From positions 1,674,001 through 1,738,000 of the forward strand of contig JAGYXB010001793.1 in NCBI GenBank assembly GCA_022495005.1: a DNA stretch of 64,000 nucleotides, written 5' to 3'. The stretch is from Rhyacophila brunnea (lineage: Eukaryota; Arthropoda; Insecta; Trichoptera; Rhyacophilidae). The position numbers and the translations under genes were made by a program. This document shows positions 10,960 to 22,018 of the stretch, in pieces (position 1 is the first letter of the stretch; the number at the start of each line of letters is the position of its first letter). Below the pieces are notes generated by a model. The model saw nothing but the letters and a program-made list of their open reading frames with translations. It was not told the origin of the DNA and did not search any database.

Positions 10960-12110
10960 TGTTTTTATTTTTTCAGTATCTTTTGACGGTCATGTATAGT
11001 TTTCAAAATTTAGAGGCAGTTGGTAACTGGTAATCCGCGGGGTTTTACCTGCTTGTATAGAATTGCCCTTACCACCGCCATCTTTAGAAAAATAAAGCCT
11101 GAGCATAATTTTTTGCACAAGCAATGAGTGGTCCACTTTTCAGCTGTCAAAATCAGAAATCTGATTGCTTGACATATTGATTCGCCCTTTCCCGTTTTAA
11201 ATTGAATTATAAAAAAATTCTTAAATCAAATATATTAACTATTCGTGTTATTTATAAATAATATACATTTCTGTTATTCATCAGCTGTCAAAGTCAGACT
11301 AGTCCTTCACACAAAAACCAGTGGTAATATCGATTTCCAAAAAATATGAAACATTGATCTATGCATTACATTTTGTAAAAGGTGTGTTAATGCTAGTGTA
11401 TTATTTTTCGTGTACCTAACTTATCTATTAAAATCAAACCATTCCCTGTGTGAACACGACAGACGCGTCAGTATGAGCACTCTATAGAACAATGACAGTT
11501 AATACATAGACAACAACGAGGGGGGCGAGAAAAGTAGGACCAATCGTTGTGAATGTATCGGCTTTCTACTTTAGTCGGCAATGCCCTTACACATTCCTAA
11601 AAGTCTTGAAATATAATCCTACAACTTTTAATACTAGTTAAATAATATAGGTAAGTAACAAAAAAATATGTATTTCACCTTCAAACTTTTCCAAAGAGTT
11701 CAATGAATGACCTTCAAATAAATAAGCTATTATTTCAATTATTTTCTACTTTTGATAAAACATTTTTTTAATCATTGAAATGTCATGGTTTCCGACATAA
11801 CACCTGTCGACGGATATCACTACAGCAGAGATATCGATTTTCATCCTTTGAGTAATAATTCGAAGTAACTATGCAAATTTAATTTGCATACAGTTTCTGT
11901 AAAGCATTAAATTTACCCATGCCCCGTGAAAATGTAATTAAGCAAATTAAAATGACCGAGCGTGTTAAAAGTATTTATATTATCTTATTATTATACCATT
12001 ATTTTATATTGCGAACATAAAAATAAATGGCTGTATAGAATCACATACTAACATTAAATAATACATGCTTTTGGCACTCGCGACGTCTCCATACTGTGGC
12101 GTACCTAACA
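10960..12110. other. AT-rich spacer
   Basis: No gene. The phrase cagctgtcaaa(a/g)tcaga occurs at about 11,141 and 11,283, a weak local repeat. Confidence 0.4.
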
Positions 12111-12116
12111 AAAGTT

Positions 12117-12358
12117 CGGCATGAGACAACTAAGACCAACACACTGGGTAAGCCAGTTCCTGACCGGCCATGGTGACTTCGCAGCCAAGCTGCATGGTTT
12201 TCGATTGATAGGACGACATGGGCCGGAATGTACATGCGGGCACGACCATCAAGACGCTGAACACGTCCTCTGGGACTGCTCGTTGATGGGATCCGACCGA
12301 GCGGAGCTGTTTGCCAGGGTCCGTCCACACACGGGCTCGATTGGCCACGCCGACTTGA
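12117..12358 (+). pseudogene. R1-clade LINE C-terminal fragment
   Basis: The frame reads THWVSQFLTGHGDFAAKL, then a CxC...H...C finger (CTCGHDHQDAEHVLWDC) and ERAEL-type tail. It closely matches the fragment at 50.3 kb (LTGHGNFAAKL; CSCGHDQQDAEHVLWDC). It is truncated on both sides, stopping near HADL, whereas the 50.3 kb copy continues. No TSD was found. Confidence 0.85.
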
Positions 12359-12399
12359 TATCAATTGATTGTTTTGTTATACATACATAACTTTCGTAC

Positions 12400-12855
12400 G
12401 TAGAAGTCAGATTAAACAAAAAAGAATAGGAACTTAGTACATAGATTTATTTCAAACAACTTATCGTCCTCGAATTAGCTCTTTTCAGTATATCATATTG
12501 TGTTGACTATTAATAAGCCATACCTACAGATAGAAATGTGAAATCAGATATAAAAACAGTGTGAGGTTATACAAAAATCAAAGATACTAAACCAGTGAGC
12601 TGATTTTTTTAATGGAAAAATATTTTCGGTAGTAAGTATAGGTACTTCTATATATACCAAATAATTCTCCTCAATTTGCCGCTCTTCAAGTGACTGTCGC
12701 CCCTAAGCGACGCTCAATCTGCCTACCCCACATGACGTTACTGATACCTTTAGTATTGTAACAACAAAACTTTGATTCCTATCTAATATCGATACCTAAC
12801 TCAAAAGTAATTTTATAAAGTTAGAACCACCTATCTCTTATATGATATAAATGTA
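12400..12855. other. No gene seen
   Basis: AT-rich; a GC-richer patch at 12,670-12,745 has no recognised identity. Confidence 0.4.
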
Positions 12856-12879
12856 TTGTTATGTTTTTTGCAACGGCAA

Positions 12880-13690
12880 TCCTTACCAGCTTACCTGCTG
12901 ATGAAAGAACTCACAGAGCTGCTACACCGGGAAGAGGAAGAGAGTCGCAAATACGGCCTCCTTATTAATAGGAATAAGACCAAGTTAATGGTTGTTGATC
13001 GGGCTAACCTTCTACCAATACCAAGTACACTCCAAAACCTCGAAACAGTCGACGAGTTTGTATATCTGGGATCAACCATCAGTTGAAAGGGCGGATGCGA
13101 AGCGGAAATAAGAAGGCGCGCACAGATTGCAAAAAATGCGATGACACGCCTTACCACTATATGGAAGGATCGGAGAATTTCGATTGCCACAAAAATGATG
13201 CTTGTGCAAACATTAGTGTTCTCGATATTTCTATACGGAGTCGAGTCGTGAACCCTGAAGGCCTGAAGGCAAGGGAACGGAAGGCAATTGATGCCTTTGA
13301 AATGTGTTGTTGGCGCCAAATGCTTCGCATTTCTTGGACGGAGCACAGGATGAACCAGTCAATCATCCAGAGACTGAAGATAAAGGAACGGTTCTCGAAA
13401 ATGTCTCTGAGAAGAATTCTACAGTTTTTTGGATGTATTATCTGGCGCGGACCGGACAACCTGGAGAGACTGGTAGTTTTGGGTGGCCTCCAGGGAAGGC
13501 GAAGCAGAGGAAGAGTGTCTGCGTGATAGAGCGACCAAGTGAAAGAGCTGACTGAGGGCACCATCCATTCTGCCCTGCGAGAAGCGGAAGATCGAGAAGG
13601 ATGGAAAGTCTTGGTCGCTCAAAGGATAGCGAAATTCAAATGTGGTCACGATCCTCAGCCATGAGTGCACGACCAAGAAGAGAAGAAGAG
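12880..13690 (+). pseudogene. LINE relic: RT palm end and C-terminal domain
   Basis: Across frames this reads GLLINRNKTKLMVVDRA, LETVDEFVYLGSTIS, RRRAQIAKNAMTRL, TKMMLVQTLVFSIFLYGVES, DAFEMCCWRQMLRI and LQFFGCII. This is the order found C-terminal to the catalytic palm in RTE/L2/CR1-like insect LINEs. Frameshifts and stops (for example TGA near 13084) break it. It ends near a purine run ccaagaagagaagaagag at 13,672-13,689, a plausible 3' tail. The opposing 151- and 135-residue minus frames are antisense shadows. The exact clade is not resolved. Confidence 0.8.
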
Positions 13691-13699
13691 AATTCTTAC

Positions 13700-14146
13700 C
13701 AACGGGCTCCGATCCTTCACGTGGTCCAGTGAAAGGTGTATGTCAGTAATAAGAATCAGATGGATTTTAATCTTTAGTGATGTTTATTTGTTATGTCTCA
13801 AAGTACAGTTACATAATATTGTAAATAAAAGGGGAAAAGCTCAGGAGAGTTCGATCCGAAGTGAAACAACTCGGAGAGTTAGTAGAGCTGAATTAAGTTT
13901 GAACAAGTTGAATAGTCCGAGTTGAATGGTATTAGAATCATTTACAGTATTATAAATATGAAATAGTAAGTAAGTGATATTGGTGATGCTTAGTTTATGT
14001 ACAAGGGTTTATAATGTGTAAGTAACGCACCTGGATAGGGTGGATAAATTGGAGTGGATCAATAATATTATATTGAGTAGGTACATAGCAGTAGTCGAAA
14101 TCACACCGATCGAATATTCTTAACAATGATACATAATTAATTAGTA
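13700..14146. other. No gene seen
   Basis: AT-rich; short aactcggagagt / gagttgaat phrases at 13,840-13,925 have no assigned origin. Confidence 0.4.
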
Positions 14147-15144
14147 AACAAGAGCAGCGATTTCCAAACTGGGAGGCGCGAGAAGTTTAACACAATTATT
14201 AATGTATCCACAGGTTTGAAGTTTGCAAACGCATAGTTTATAAAACGGCCGCTAGTTACAAACTACATAAAAAACAGTCCAATAAAAGGTTGTTTAATAA
14301 CTCACTTCTATACTATATTGTGCAACGCGCTGGCTATCTCGTGAAAAATTAAATAAAAGGGTTAAATCATAATGTTGAAATTTGAGGCAAATTTGTTTGG
14401 TAGCGATAATTTTGTTGTTAAACTTGTCTATTTGGGTGAAATTTAAAATAAAAAACTGAATAAATCAATGTAAGGACCACTAATGCATTCACTGATTTAG
14501 AAAGACAAAGTGAAGGCATTCATAAAAAAATGGATGTTTGGAAATCAAAATTACAAAAAAAATAAGTTCGCCAAAGAAAACAAAAATCTATTTACTGAGT
14601 TCTTGGTTAGTTTTCGAATGCACTTTTCACATTATTTTATAAATATTAAAAAAAAAGTCGCCTGCGGTGCTACTTTGTCTCAAGAGTATTACATATTTTA
14701 AATATGTGGTTGTGCATTGTAATTTGATGTGATACCTATAGGTATGATGATTGATACACTTAAATGATAACTCCCGTGTATAATTTAGTCACTCGTTTTA
14801 TCACTCAGTGATAGGTAGGTGGGCCCGCCAAAGATCCTGGCCTGGGGGCCCGCCTCAGAATGTGGGGCCCATGATAGAATCCATCTATCAATGAACGATG
14901 ATGAATTTGGATTGACTACTATTCAAATTGATTGTGCTAATAAACCAGCACATTCATCGCATGAAAAATAAATTAATATAATGTAAGTAGTAAAATCTAT
15001 TTTTTTTTTCGTTTTTGTATTAGAACATTTTTTGACTATTTAAAAAGGAATTATTTAATGAAATAAAGGGGGGGGGCGCCAAGATTAGATTATTTTAAAA
15101 GGCAGGCGTAATAACATGAAGTTTGGAAAACCACTGACCTAGAG
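14147..15144 (+). mobile_element. hAT transposon relic with TIRs and diverged 8-bp TSD
   Basis: The left end cagcgatttccaaact (from 14155) pairs with the reverse complement of the right end, cagtggttttccaaact (ending 15136). Flanking 8-mers aacaagag (14147-14154) and acctagag (15137-15144) match at 6 of 8 positions, consistent with an aged hAT TSD. Inside, broken frames at 14,455-14,620 read LNKSM.GPLMHSL, DKVKAFIKK and NKFAKENKNLFTEFL, like the mid-region of hAT transposases of the ZBED5/Buster type. The frame switches within AFIKKWMFGN. Dead element. It includes one copy of the gggcccgcc repeat described separately. Confidence 0.72.
14648..14885 (+). repeat. GC-rich repeat 'gtcgcctgcgg...gggcccgcc', copy 1
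   Basis: It begins aaaaagtcgcctgcggtgct and ends with gataggtaggtgggcccgcc ... tgtggggcccatg. It matches 15,627-15,905, and its last 70 bp also matches 24,406-24,530 on the opposite strand. It lies inside the hAT relic and may be part of that family's interior. Confidence 0.75.
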
Positions 15145-15626
15145 TGTCGATGAATTAAACGAAAGACAATTTATTGTCATTGGGTAGATATTATAGAGAG
15201 GGGAGTTATGACTACATAACAGTATTTTTTAATGGTAAAATTTGTAATAAATTATTTTTGAGCAGAGATTTGTGTTATAATATTGTATTTAAAGTAATCT
15301 TGTCAGCGATAAATAATTATCATTTTTCAATTAGCAGTATAAACAGCTATAATAATGTATTTTTATATCATTTGAGGTACGATTAACAGTACAAAATCTG
15401 CCCTGCGCAACTATTCTACACAAAAGAATGCTTTCGGCTGCTACAACAGCTAACTAGGGTAGGAAAGTATCGAAATATGAGCACTCATTGTAACCAATAC
15501 AATAAGTTAGCCGTCTGAACTGTCGAAACCACGGCCCCCACAAAGGGGGGGCCCGGGCTCAGGAAGGGCCCGGCGTGACGAGTCGACCAGATAAGTGAGA
15601 TAAACACAGATCACAAATTTGCTCCA
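15145..15626. other. No gene; GC island at 15,530-15,590
   Basis: Contains cccacaaagggggggcccgg and gggcccggcgtgacgagtcg, striking in this AT-rich setting, but with no identified function. Confidence 0.4.
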
Positions 15627-15905
15627 ATAGTAAAAAGTCGCCTGCGGCGCTATTTTGCTTCAATTTTAATATTTTTTTAAATTTGGTTTTACGATGCAAT
15701 TTTTAATTACTGATACTCGACAACTAAATCAACACAACGACAAAATAAAATCGCTAAAAATACACTTTAATTTTACCGCGTACTTCATTTGGAAAACGCT
15801 ACTTCAGTGCGTCACACTACCTTTACCCTTAGCGATAGGTAGGGGGGCCCGCCAAACATCCTAGCCTGGGGGCCCGCTTCTGTATGTGGGGTCCATGGTC
15901 AAAAC
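15627..15905 (+). repeat. GC-rich repeat 'gtcgcctgcgg...gggcccgcc', copy 2
   Basis: Same order as the 14.65 kb copy: aaaaagtcgcctgcggcgct to gataggtaggggggcccgcc and tgtggggtccatgg. Probably a second partial hAT-derived segment. Confidence 0.75.
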
Positions 15906-16676
15906 TGTCTATCTCGCTCTAAAATTCATCACAGCCAAGAGTGGTGCTGAAAATAGCGTTTATTGTAACAATATTATAAGCAACTTATTGTAATTGTTAC
16001 AATAAGTGCTAATACTTGGACACTTTTCTATTCTAGATAACGGCCGAAAGCAGTCTTGTATTTAGAATGGATGCCCTGGTCTTTATTAATAAGTGCTCAT
16101 ACTCACTACAAATCCAACTTAATTTAATTCTGTTGTATTTTATTTAAACAATACCTACTTCCATTAGCTTATTAAAATCCTATGTAGTAAATTTTTGTTT
16201 TAAAAATAATACAAGTAGTAAAACTTTGAACTCTATGCAGCCTCTTCGCATGAACCTAAATAAAATACAATTTATTACATCCCTATTATAAATTACTTCA
16301 GGATAAATTTAACCCAGCGTATTATTTTATTGCAACCCCAGTTACACTGGAGGTTGTTAATATTCATAAGCTATCCGAATCGCAAAGTTATGGCGCCTAA
16401 AAATAATTACTTTAGTCAGACAGGAGGTTTGTGTATTTATTTATGACAAATCTATAATAATTAAACCCAAGTTAGTAAAGTTAACTGAACTTAACCCTGT
16501 ATTTCATAATAATAGTAATATTGATTAAATCGATATTATATAACTGTGTGATATTATTTGAAGATCTATAATAATATTGGTTATAAATTTAAGTAGACTG
16601 TATGGATAGAGTAAGGTCATATACAGAAGCGAGGGGTTGAGGTAGGCTGTTTTAAATCCGACGTAAATAGAACACA
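15906..16676. other. AT-rich spacer
   Basis: No supported feature, apart from a small imperfect palindrome around 15,962-16,008 (cttattgtaattgttacaataag). Confidence 0.4.
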
Positions 16677-17134
16677 TTTTTTTTAAATATAAATAACCAT
16701 GCCCTTGCTTTTTCGTACAAGGTGGTTGGGCGGGTTAGTTGCATTGATGTGTGGCTAATTATGTTCCTCCATTTATATTTTTAATTTTCTTTATGACCAG
16801 AATTAAATATTTTGTGTAGTGTTTTTGTGTTGTCAATTTCATGATTATGCTGTCTACACAGAGTCCTGAGAGTCCATCGCTCCCTTTCTAGTATGGGGCA
16901 GTCGCTGATGACATGCCACACAGTTTGAGATGTGTTGCTGTCACATGGACAACAGTCATCATCCCTCAATTTAAATCTTTTTAGATAGGCTCGCACCGCT
17001 CCGTGGCCTGTTAGTATCTGTGTGAGTTCGTGTGATATTTTTATGTTCCTGGCAAGAGTGATGGCAGAGTTTATGTTTGGAATAAATTTCTGCGTTATTG
17101 ATCCTGTGGAATAGTACACAATTAACTTTGTCAC
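16677..17134 (-). pseudogene. R1/LOA-like LINE C-terminal fragment
   Basis: The minus frame 17134 to 16781 (117 codons) reads LTQILTGHGAVRAYLKRFKL followed by CCPCDSNTSQTVWHVISDC, a CxC...H...C finger like that at the C-terminus of R1- and LOA-type ORF2. It is followed by ERERW and ends GHKEN. The 3' side runs about 100 bp to an A-rich tail (t-run at 16,677-16,685 on the plus strand). The element is 5'-truncated and abuts the foldback repeat at 17.15 kb. The frame itself is open, so this is a fairly young or chance-preserved tail. Confidence 0.78.
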
Positions 17135-17144
17135 TCATGCGTAT

Positions 17145-17620
17145 TTATTTTCTAATGGATTTAAGTTTTGTACTATTCCATTTGAGTCGTTTTTTGCGAC
17201 CCGGGTTTCGCCTTTCGGCATCTTCAGGCACTATCTACATTCACCAAAAGGCAAATAAACACACTGACAACGAATACAGTTAACTCTTACTTATATAACA
17301 AATTACTTAATACAATAAAATATGTAAAAACTTATCACCTACCTATTAAGTCAAGTATCACAATAAAAAACGTAACTAACAAAATTATGAATAGTTGAAG
17401 TTTAAAAAAAAAACCCCTACCTTATCACTAATAATACACTCAATAAGCGTATAAATCATAAAAATCTAATATTAAATCATAAACGATAAAAATACTATAC
17501 TCAAGAGGTGTAAAATCGTCTATTCTGGGAACTTATAACAGGGGAGTATCAAACTTAAATCTATTAGAATAATTTAAAATCAAATTCCATCAAGTACCTT
17601 CGGTTGATAGTATTAATCCT
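17145..17620 (-). mobile_element. Penelope-like pLTR piece with inverted remnant
   Basis: A minus-oriented copy runs from tctaatggatttaagttttg at 17,150 through the hammerhead-like motif to about 17,540. A short plus-oriented piece with ccatcaagtaccttcggttg follows at 17,546-17,620. Shared blocks with the 5.3, 19.2 and 30.3 kb copies include cctacctattaagtcaagta and gtgatattgt-like sequence. No protein domain. Assignment to Penelope-like elements is inference from the ribozyme and the inverted layout. Confidence 0.65.
17183..17243 (-). ncRNA. Hammerhead-ribozyme motif, best-preserved copy
   Basis: On the minus strand from 17243: TGAAT, an internal loop, TGC, then the core CTGAAGA (17227-17221), one extra T, stem II GCC-GAAA-GGC, GAAA (17209-17206), CCC/GGG stem III with no loop, T, cleavage C (17198), then GCA pairing with TGC and ACTCA closing the outer stem I (one mismatch). 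The core residues expected for a type-I hammerhead are present: C3 U4 G5 A6 G8 A9, G12 A13 A14, A15.1:U16.1 and C17. The loop-free stem III would favour a dimeric fold. The extra base after A9 is a deviation, although extra residues there are known in some natural hammerheads. Confidence 0.72.
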
Positions 17621-19187
17621 ATTTATTTTCATGAAACTTATACTACAAATTGCAAAAAACCAATGAAGTATGAAGATATATTCACAATTCTTTGTTTACC
17701 AAGATAACAAGTACGTGTCATACTTAACGTTACTATCATATTATGCTTCCAGTGTACTGTTTACTTCGTATATCTGTATGGCGTAGAGGTTTGTCGTAGA
17801 GGGCTGAAAAATCATCGTAGCACCACGCTACGACGTGACATAACAACTGTCTACGCCGGAAGTCGCACGTAACGTTATTCCATATGCAAATAAATTTATT
17901 TTTGTTCCACTCGACCACTCCACACGTTCGTACTGATTTTTTTCACAATTCCAATTCAAATTAATTTATTGTTTCGCCATTGCTGTATTTTTGTTATATT
18001 TTCATACTGAATAGAGGCTGTTTCACCTAAAGCTCTCGGAGACATTTATTAGTCAGTGAATAAAGCAGGTTTTGAAGCAAGCTAAATAATTATAGTTTCG
18101 ATAAATTAGTAGATCATTTTCAAAAGTACCTTTTTCTAAACATGTCCTCAACCAATTAAGTCCCTAAAGTACCTACCTACTAATAAATATTGAACATACA
18201 CAATTGATGTTGAAAACACTTCGAATATACTTTCGTAAGTCATTTAGTCGAATATAATTACATCAATGATGGACATCTGTTTGAAAAGCTAAGCAAACAA
18301 TAGCCGTATAATTATTGGCTTTTCATAACATATATATTTTAAGACGCATTGAAAGAATATGCTTAGGACGTATACTACATATTTTGAAAACTGCTGTGGG
18401 GTATCCCTATAATTCGATATACAAAATGATAATGCATTCATATTATTTTAACATGGCATAAATTCGAAATCAAGTCATAGGTATCTTTAAAAAACAAAAG
18501 TATATCAAATCAATGGTTGAGTGTTTGACACTCTCTTTTGGTAAAATTATTCGGATACCTGAAAAAATACACTTTAAAATTGACGATATAAGGGAAAAAA
18601 TGATATTACACATTTGATTGTAAAATAAATTTTGTTTAATAATTTTAATTTCACTTTTTAATCGAATAAAATTGACAAAACTATTTGAAGACTTTCATTA
18701 AACACTGACCTAACCGTGGCTTATTAAGATAATATTTGTAGTTTTAATGTAGCGGACAATTTTTTGACTATGACCGGAATCATTTCGTAAAATGTATTCA
18801 ACCTTTTTTGGTTTCGATAGCAATATTTTCACTCCGGAAAGAATGTTTCTTTTATATATATGCGGATAAACATATATTATTTTTATATTCTGTTGCGTAA
18901 CATCACTCTTGATAAATGGATGGTTTACCTGTTTTCTAAATAAGTGAAAAGGACATTATAAGTATCAAAATTTATCCGTCACTGGAAATTTCAAATGTAT
19001 AAAATGGAAACAATATTTCCTTTGAACAGATGTTCAATATTACATAAGATTCACTGAAATTTAAACAAAATCAAATAAAATTATACTTAGCGTATGAATA
19101 GTAGCTGATAATATAATACGTATTATATTAAATGAGTATGAACTAGTAGTCTCCATACACATACTTAATAAAAATAATATTAATACT
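17621..19187. other. AT-rich spacer
   Basis: No gene. A small perfect palindrome tcgtagcaccacgctacga lies at about 17,813-17,831. Confidence 0.4.
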
Positions 19188-19580
19188 ATAGACCGAAGGT
19201 ACTTGATGGAATTTGAATTTAAATTCTAATGGATTTAAGTTTTGTACTATTCTATTTGAGTCTTTTTTTGCGACCCGGGTTTCTCCTTTCGGCATCTTCA
19301 AGCGCTGTGTATACTCGCCAAATGCAAACACACGCTGACAACGAACACTCTTAACTCTAACTTGTAATATAATAAATCATTACAATAAAGTAGGTAAAAA
19401 CTCCATTACCTACCTATAAAGTCAAAGGTCACAATAAAAATATAACAAACAAATTATAAATAGTTGAAGTAGTGTTAGTAAAAGAAACCTCCTATATTAT
19501 TAATAATTATAATACACTCGATAAGCATATCTAAATCGTCTTGACTTGATAGGTAGGTAATGGAGTTTTTACCTATTCAA
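19188..19580 (-). mobile_element. Penelope-like pLTR piece
   Basis: Minus-oriented copy starting at gaccgaaggtacttgatgga and passing through the hammerhead-like motif. It includes ctccattacctacctataaa, then flips to gacttgataggtaggtaatg near 19,545, giving a small foldback. The 62-residue minus frame here (KMPKGETRVAKKDS...) reads the same peptide as the 30.3 kb copy. Confidence 0.65.
19257..19317 (-). ncRNA. Hammerhead-ribozyme-like motif, diverged copy
   Basis: Core reads TTGAAGA (first C changed), stem II GCC-GAAA-GGA (one pair lost), GAAA, CCCGGG, TC, GCA. Likely weak or inactive. Confidence 0.55.
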
Positions 19581-19581
19581 T

Positions 19582-19632
19582 TATATATATATATATATAA
19601 TTGCCATGCGGATATATATATAACCATGCGGA
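19582..19632. repeat. (TA)n with a duplicated 'ccatgcgg' unit
   Basis: An 18-base (TA)n run, then two copies of 'ccatgcgg' separated by a (TA)n stretch. Confidence 0.8.
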
Positions 19633-20929
19633 AACATCTTATGTATTTTGAGGTGATATTTCAATTTTTTAATATTATTTCGTTTAATCAAATATTTGGC
19701 TAAGTATTTTAGACGATTTAGTGATAGGTATATTTTCAAATTAATTTTGGTTTTGACATGGCGTTTTTTTAAATTTTAAAAAGTATTCTTCTTTTGATTT
19801 CAACCCTATATCAATGTTTTATAATTATAATTGAGGTGTTGACATGTAACGACACGTTGATTATGTATGACTGTTTTAAAACAAGTGAGTCATCTCCTGC
19901 CCGCAAGTCAGTCAAACACCATTTCATGACTGACTTACTAATAATTGTTGTGGTATATTTGGCGTGTTAGGGCACCGGGGCAAGCCCCATATCCCTTTCA
20001 TCTGTATGATGGCGTGTGATGGAAGTCTCGGGTTTTTTCTGTATTGTCTGCATCTTGGCTTGTTGGTTAGAATTAAAATTGTGTTTCTTTTTCTTCTTTC
20101 TTCTTTCTTACTTACTAATAACATGTAACAATTTCATTATAATATTTTCAATGCACATTCCAGTCTGTACTCTTCGTAAACGATCCAAATGTAGCATCAA
20201 ATCAATCAGATACGATCGTAGACTATAAGATTAGAAAGAGACTAGTGAAGTGAAGAGGAAAAGTAATTCGTAATTCGTGAATTAAAGAGGATGATGGATT
20301 TCGGTATCAGTGACTCAAAAGACTCAATCACTCAGAACGAATATTGAAGTATAATAATTGATGTAAAGACCTATAGTGACTCGTTTCGTACGACTTGTTA
20401 AAAATAGATTTCACATGACGATAAAAGTACATATCTGACATTTGAATAAGTATATTACATAAAAGGTACTCTCAATAAAATGGCTGCTGACTATGAAGTA
20501 AATTTACTCAACTTGGCCACATCTGTACTTCGAGCTATTCAAACCGCAGCATCTGAAATAATGTAAGACCATACCATCAAATTTCTAGCTACGAAGCAGA
20601 ATTTGTATTATTAAATAATAATCTCTTAAAAAATATTATTAAACATATGTCAACGATTGCGTAGCAAATTGGACATTCCTGCCGTAGCCGTTGACAATAA
20701 ATTCAACATGATAAAAGTCCTCGAAATAATAAAAAAATGAAAACAAAATTAATAAGCCGCAAGCCGTCCTTTCAAAAAAGTGTTTTATTTATAGCTTGTA
20801 GCGACATCTGTTTGAGAAATTTATGAGCTTTTCGCGTCAAATAAATTGTATGCATTTTTTGTTTCATTCGGATAAGTAGTACTTATATGTTATTAACTGA
20901 CCACAATTGGATGATTTATATTATTTTTT
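19633..20929. other. AT-rich spacer
   Basis: No recognised gene. The overlapping 66- and 70-residue frames near 20.0-20.2 kb face each other and lack support. Confidence 0.4.
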
Positions 20930-21439
20930 GAAGTTAGACTTCTTTTGGCGCATTTGGGACATCAGATCAGAGTGTATTTTTGGCGTGTGACATTTAACAC
21001 ATAATTTATTTTTTCACACGAAAAAAAACGCACTGGATTGGATTCGAACCACCGATTGTTCGGTTACCAGCCGAACGCACTACCTTTACGCCACAGTATG
21101 ATACTGCAATCGTGACGATTATACAGTATAATATTATAGTTTAGAATTGTTCCGTTGTCTAGGAAGCAAATTTATTATTGTCGGCCATTTGCAATTCCTT
21201 ACGTAAACAAGCGATTAAACGTCAGACTGAGAGTTGGTACTTTAAAAATAAAAACAACGAGAAACCATTATATAATTTATTAATATAAGTTAAAGTATAT
21301 AGAAATAAACCGACAGCGTTCAAATAAGCGGTCCTTTTTCTTGAGTGTGTAATTTAACAAGATAATTAAGAGCTAGTTAAAGAATCTAGTTTATCAAAAG
21401 TTTTGTTTTTGTTTTATTACGCCAAAGAAGTATAACTTC
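20930..21439. mobile_element. TIR element (MITE) with internal tRNA-like segment, copy 1
   Basis: The left terminus gaagttagacttcttttggc pairs with the reverse complement of the right terminus, gaagttatacttctttggcg, giving TIRs of about 24 bp around a 510-bp element. A second copy lies at 31,501-31,934 in the same orientation. There is no transposase. The interior holds a minus-strand tRNA-like stretch. The TSD could not be fixed. Confidence 0.78.
21028..21103 (-). repeat. tRNA-like segment inside the TIR element
   Basis: On the minus strand: A-box-like tggcgtaaaggtagtgc, an anticodon arm ttcgg-ctggtaa-ccgaa (anticodon would be GGT, Thr-like), and B box ggttcgaatcc. The acceptor stem pairs only partly, and the second copy at 31.6 kb has lost the A-box half. 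I read it as a tRNA-derived piece captured by the element and not a working tRNA gene. Confidence 0.6.
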
Positions 21440-22018
21440 TAACGCTCGTACATAAGTACACACACAGATCTTCTTTTTTTTTTTTTAATTGCAGTGATAT
21501 TTTATGCTTGATATTGTTAAATGCCTGACCACTAAGTTTGGTATTCTGGTTGGTATTTTTATATGGATTGGTTATTCGCTTGAATTCTCTCCAGGGAGTA
21601 GAAAGACGAAGGGACAGGAAATAGGGTCAAAGACCTGGTGTGTCTAGGACATTTGTACGCGGCGTATAAACGCGACTTACATCCGTCGGGTTATTACTTT
21701 TGTATACCTATACCAAAACACAATATACCATCCCTAAAGAGCAGTGGTGCATAACAAGGAACGCCAAATATCAAAACAAAGTTCTCGAAACTAAATAAAT
21801 TATAGATATATTTGCAACCGTTATGCTCAGTCTTTTATCAGTAGGGAAAATATATTGTCTATTTTCATCCACAAGCCTTAGCACTTGTCGCTCTGATGGG
21901 AATGGTGAACATCTAGCCTGCAGCTGAGACTTATGGTTACCTCTGGTAGGAACTATTATCTATAACTGATAACTGCGACATGTTACAGCTACAAGTACCT
22001 TAGTAGTTACATTGCCTT
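21440..22018. other. No gene seen
   Basis: AT-rich with no recognised repeat. Confidence 0.4.

Noticed and set aside
12891..13564. Minus-strand frames of 151 and 135 codons
   Set aside because: Antisense shadows of a plus-strand LINE relic with clear RT-type motifs.
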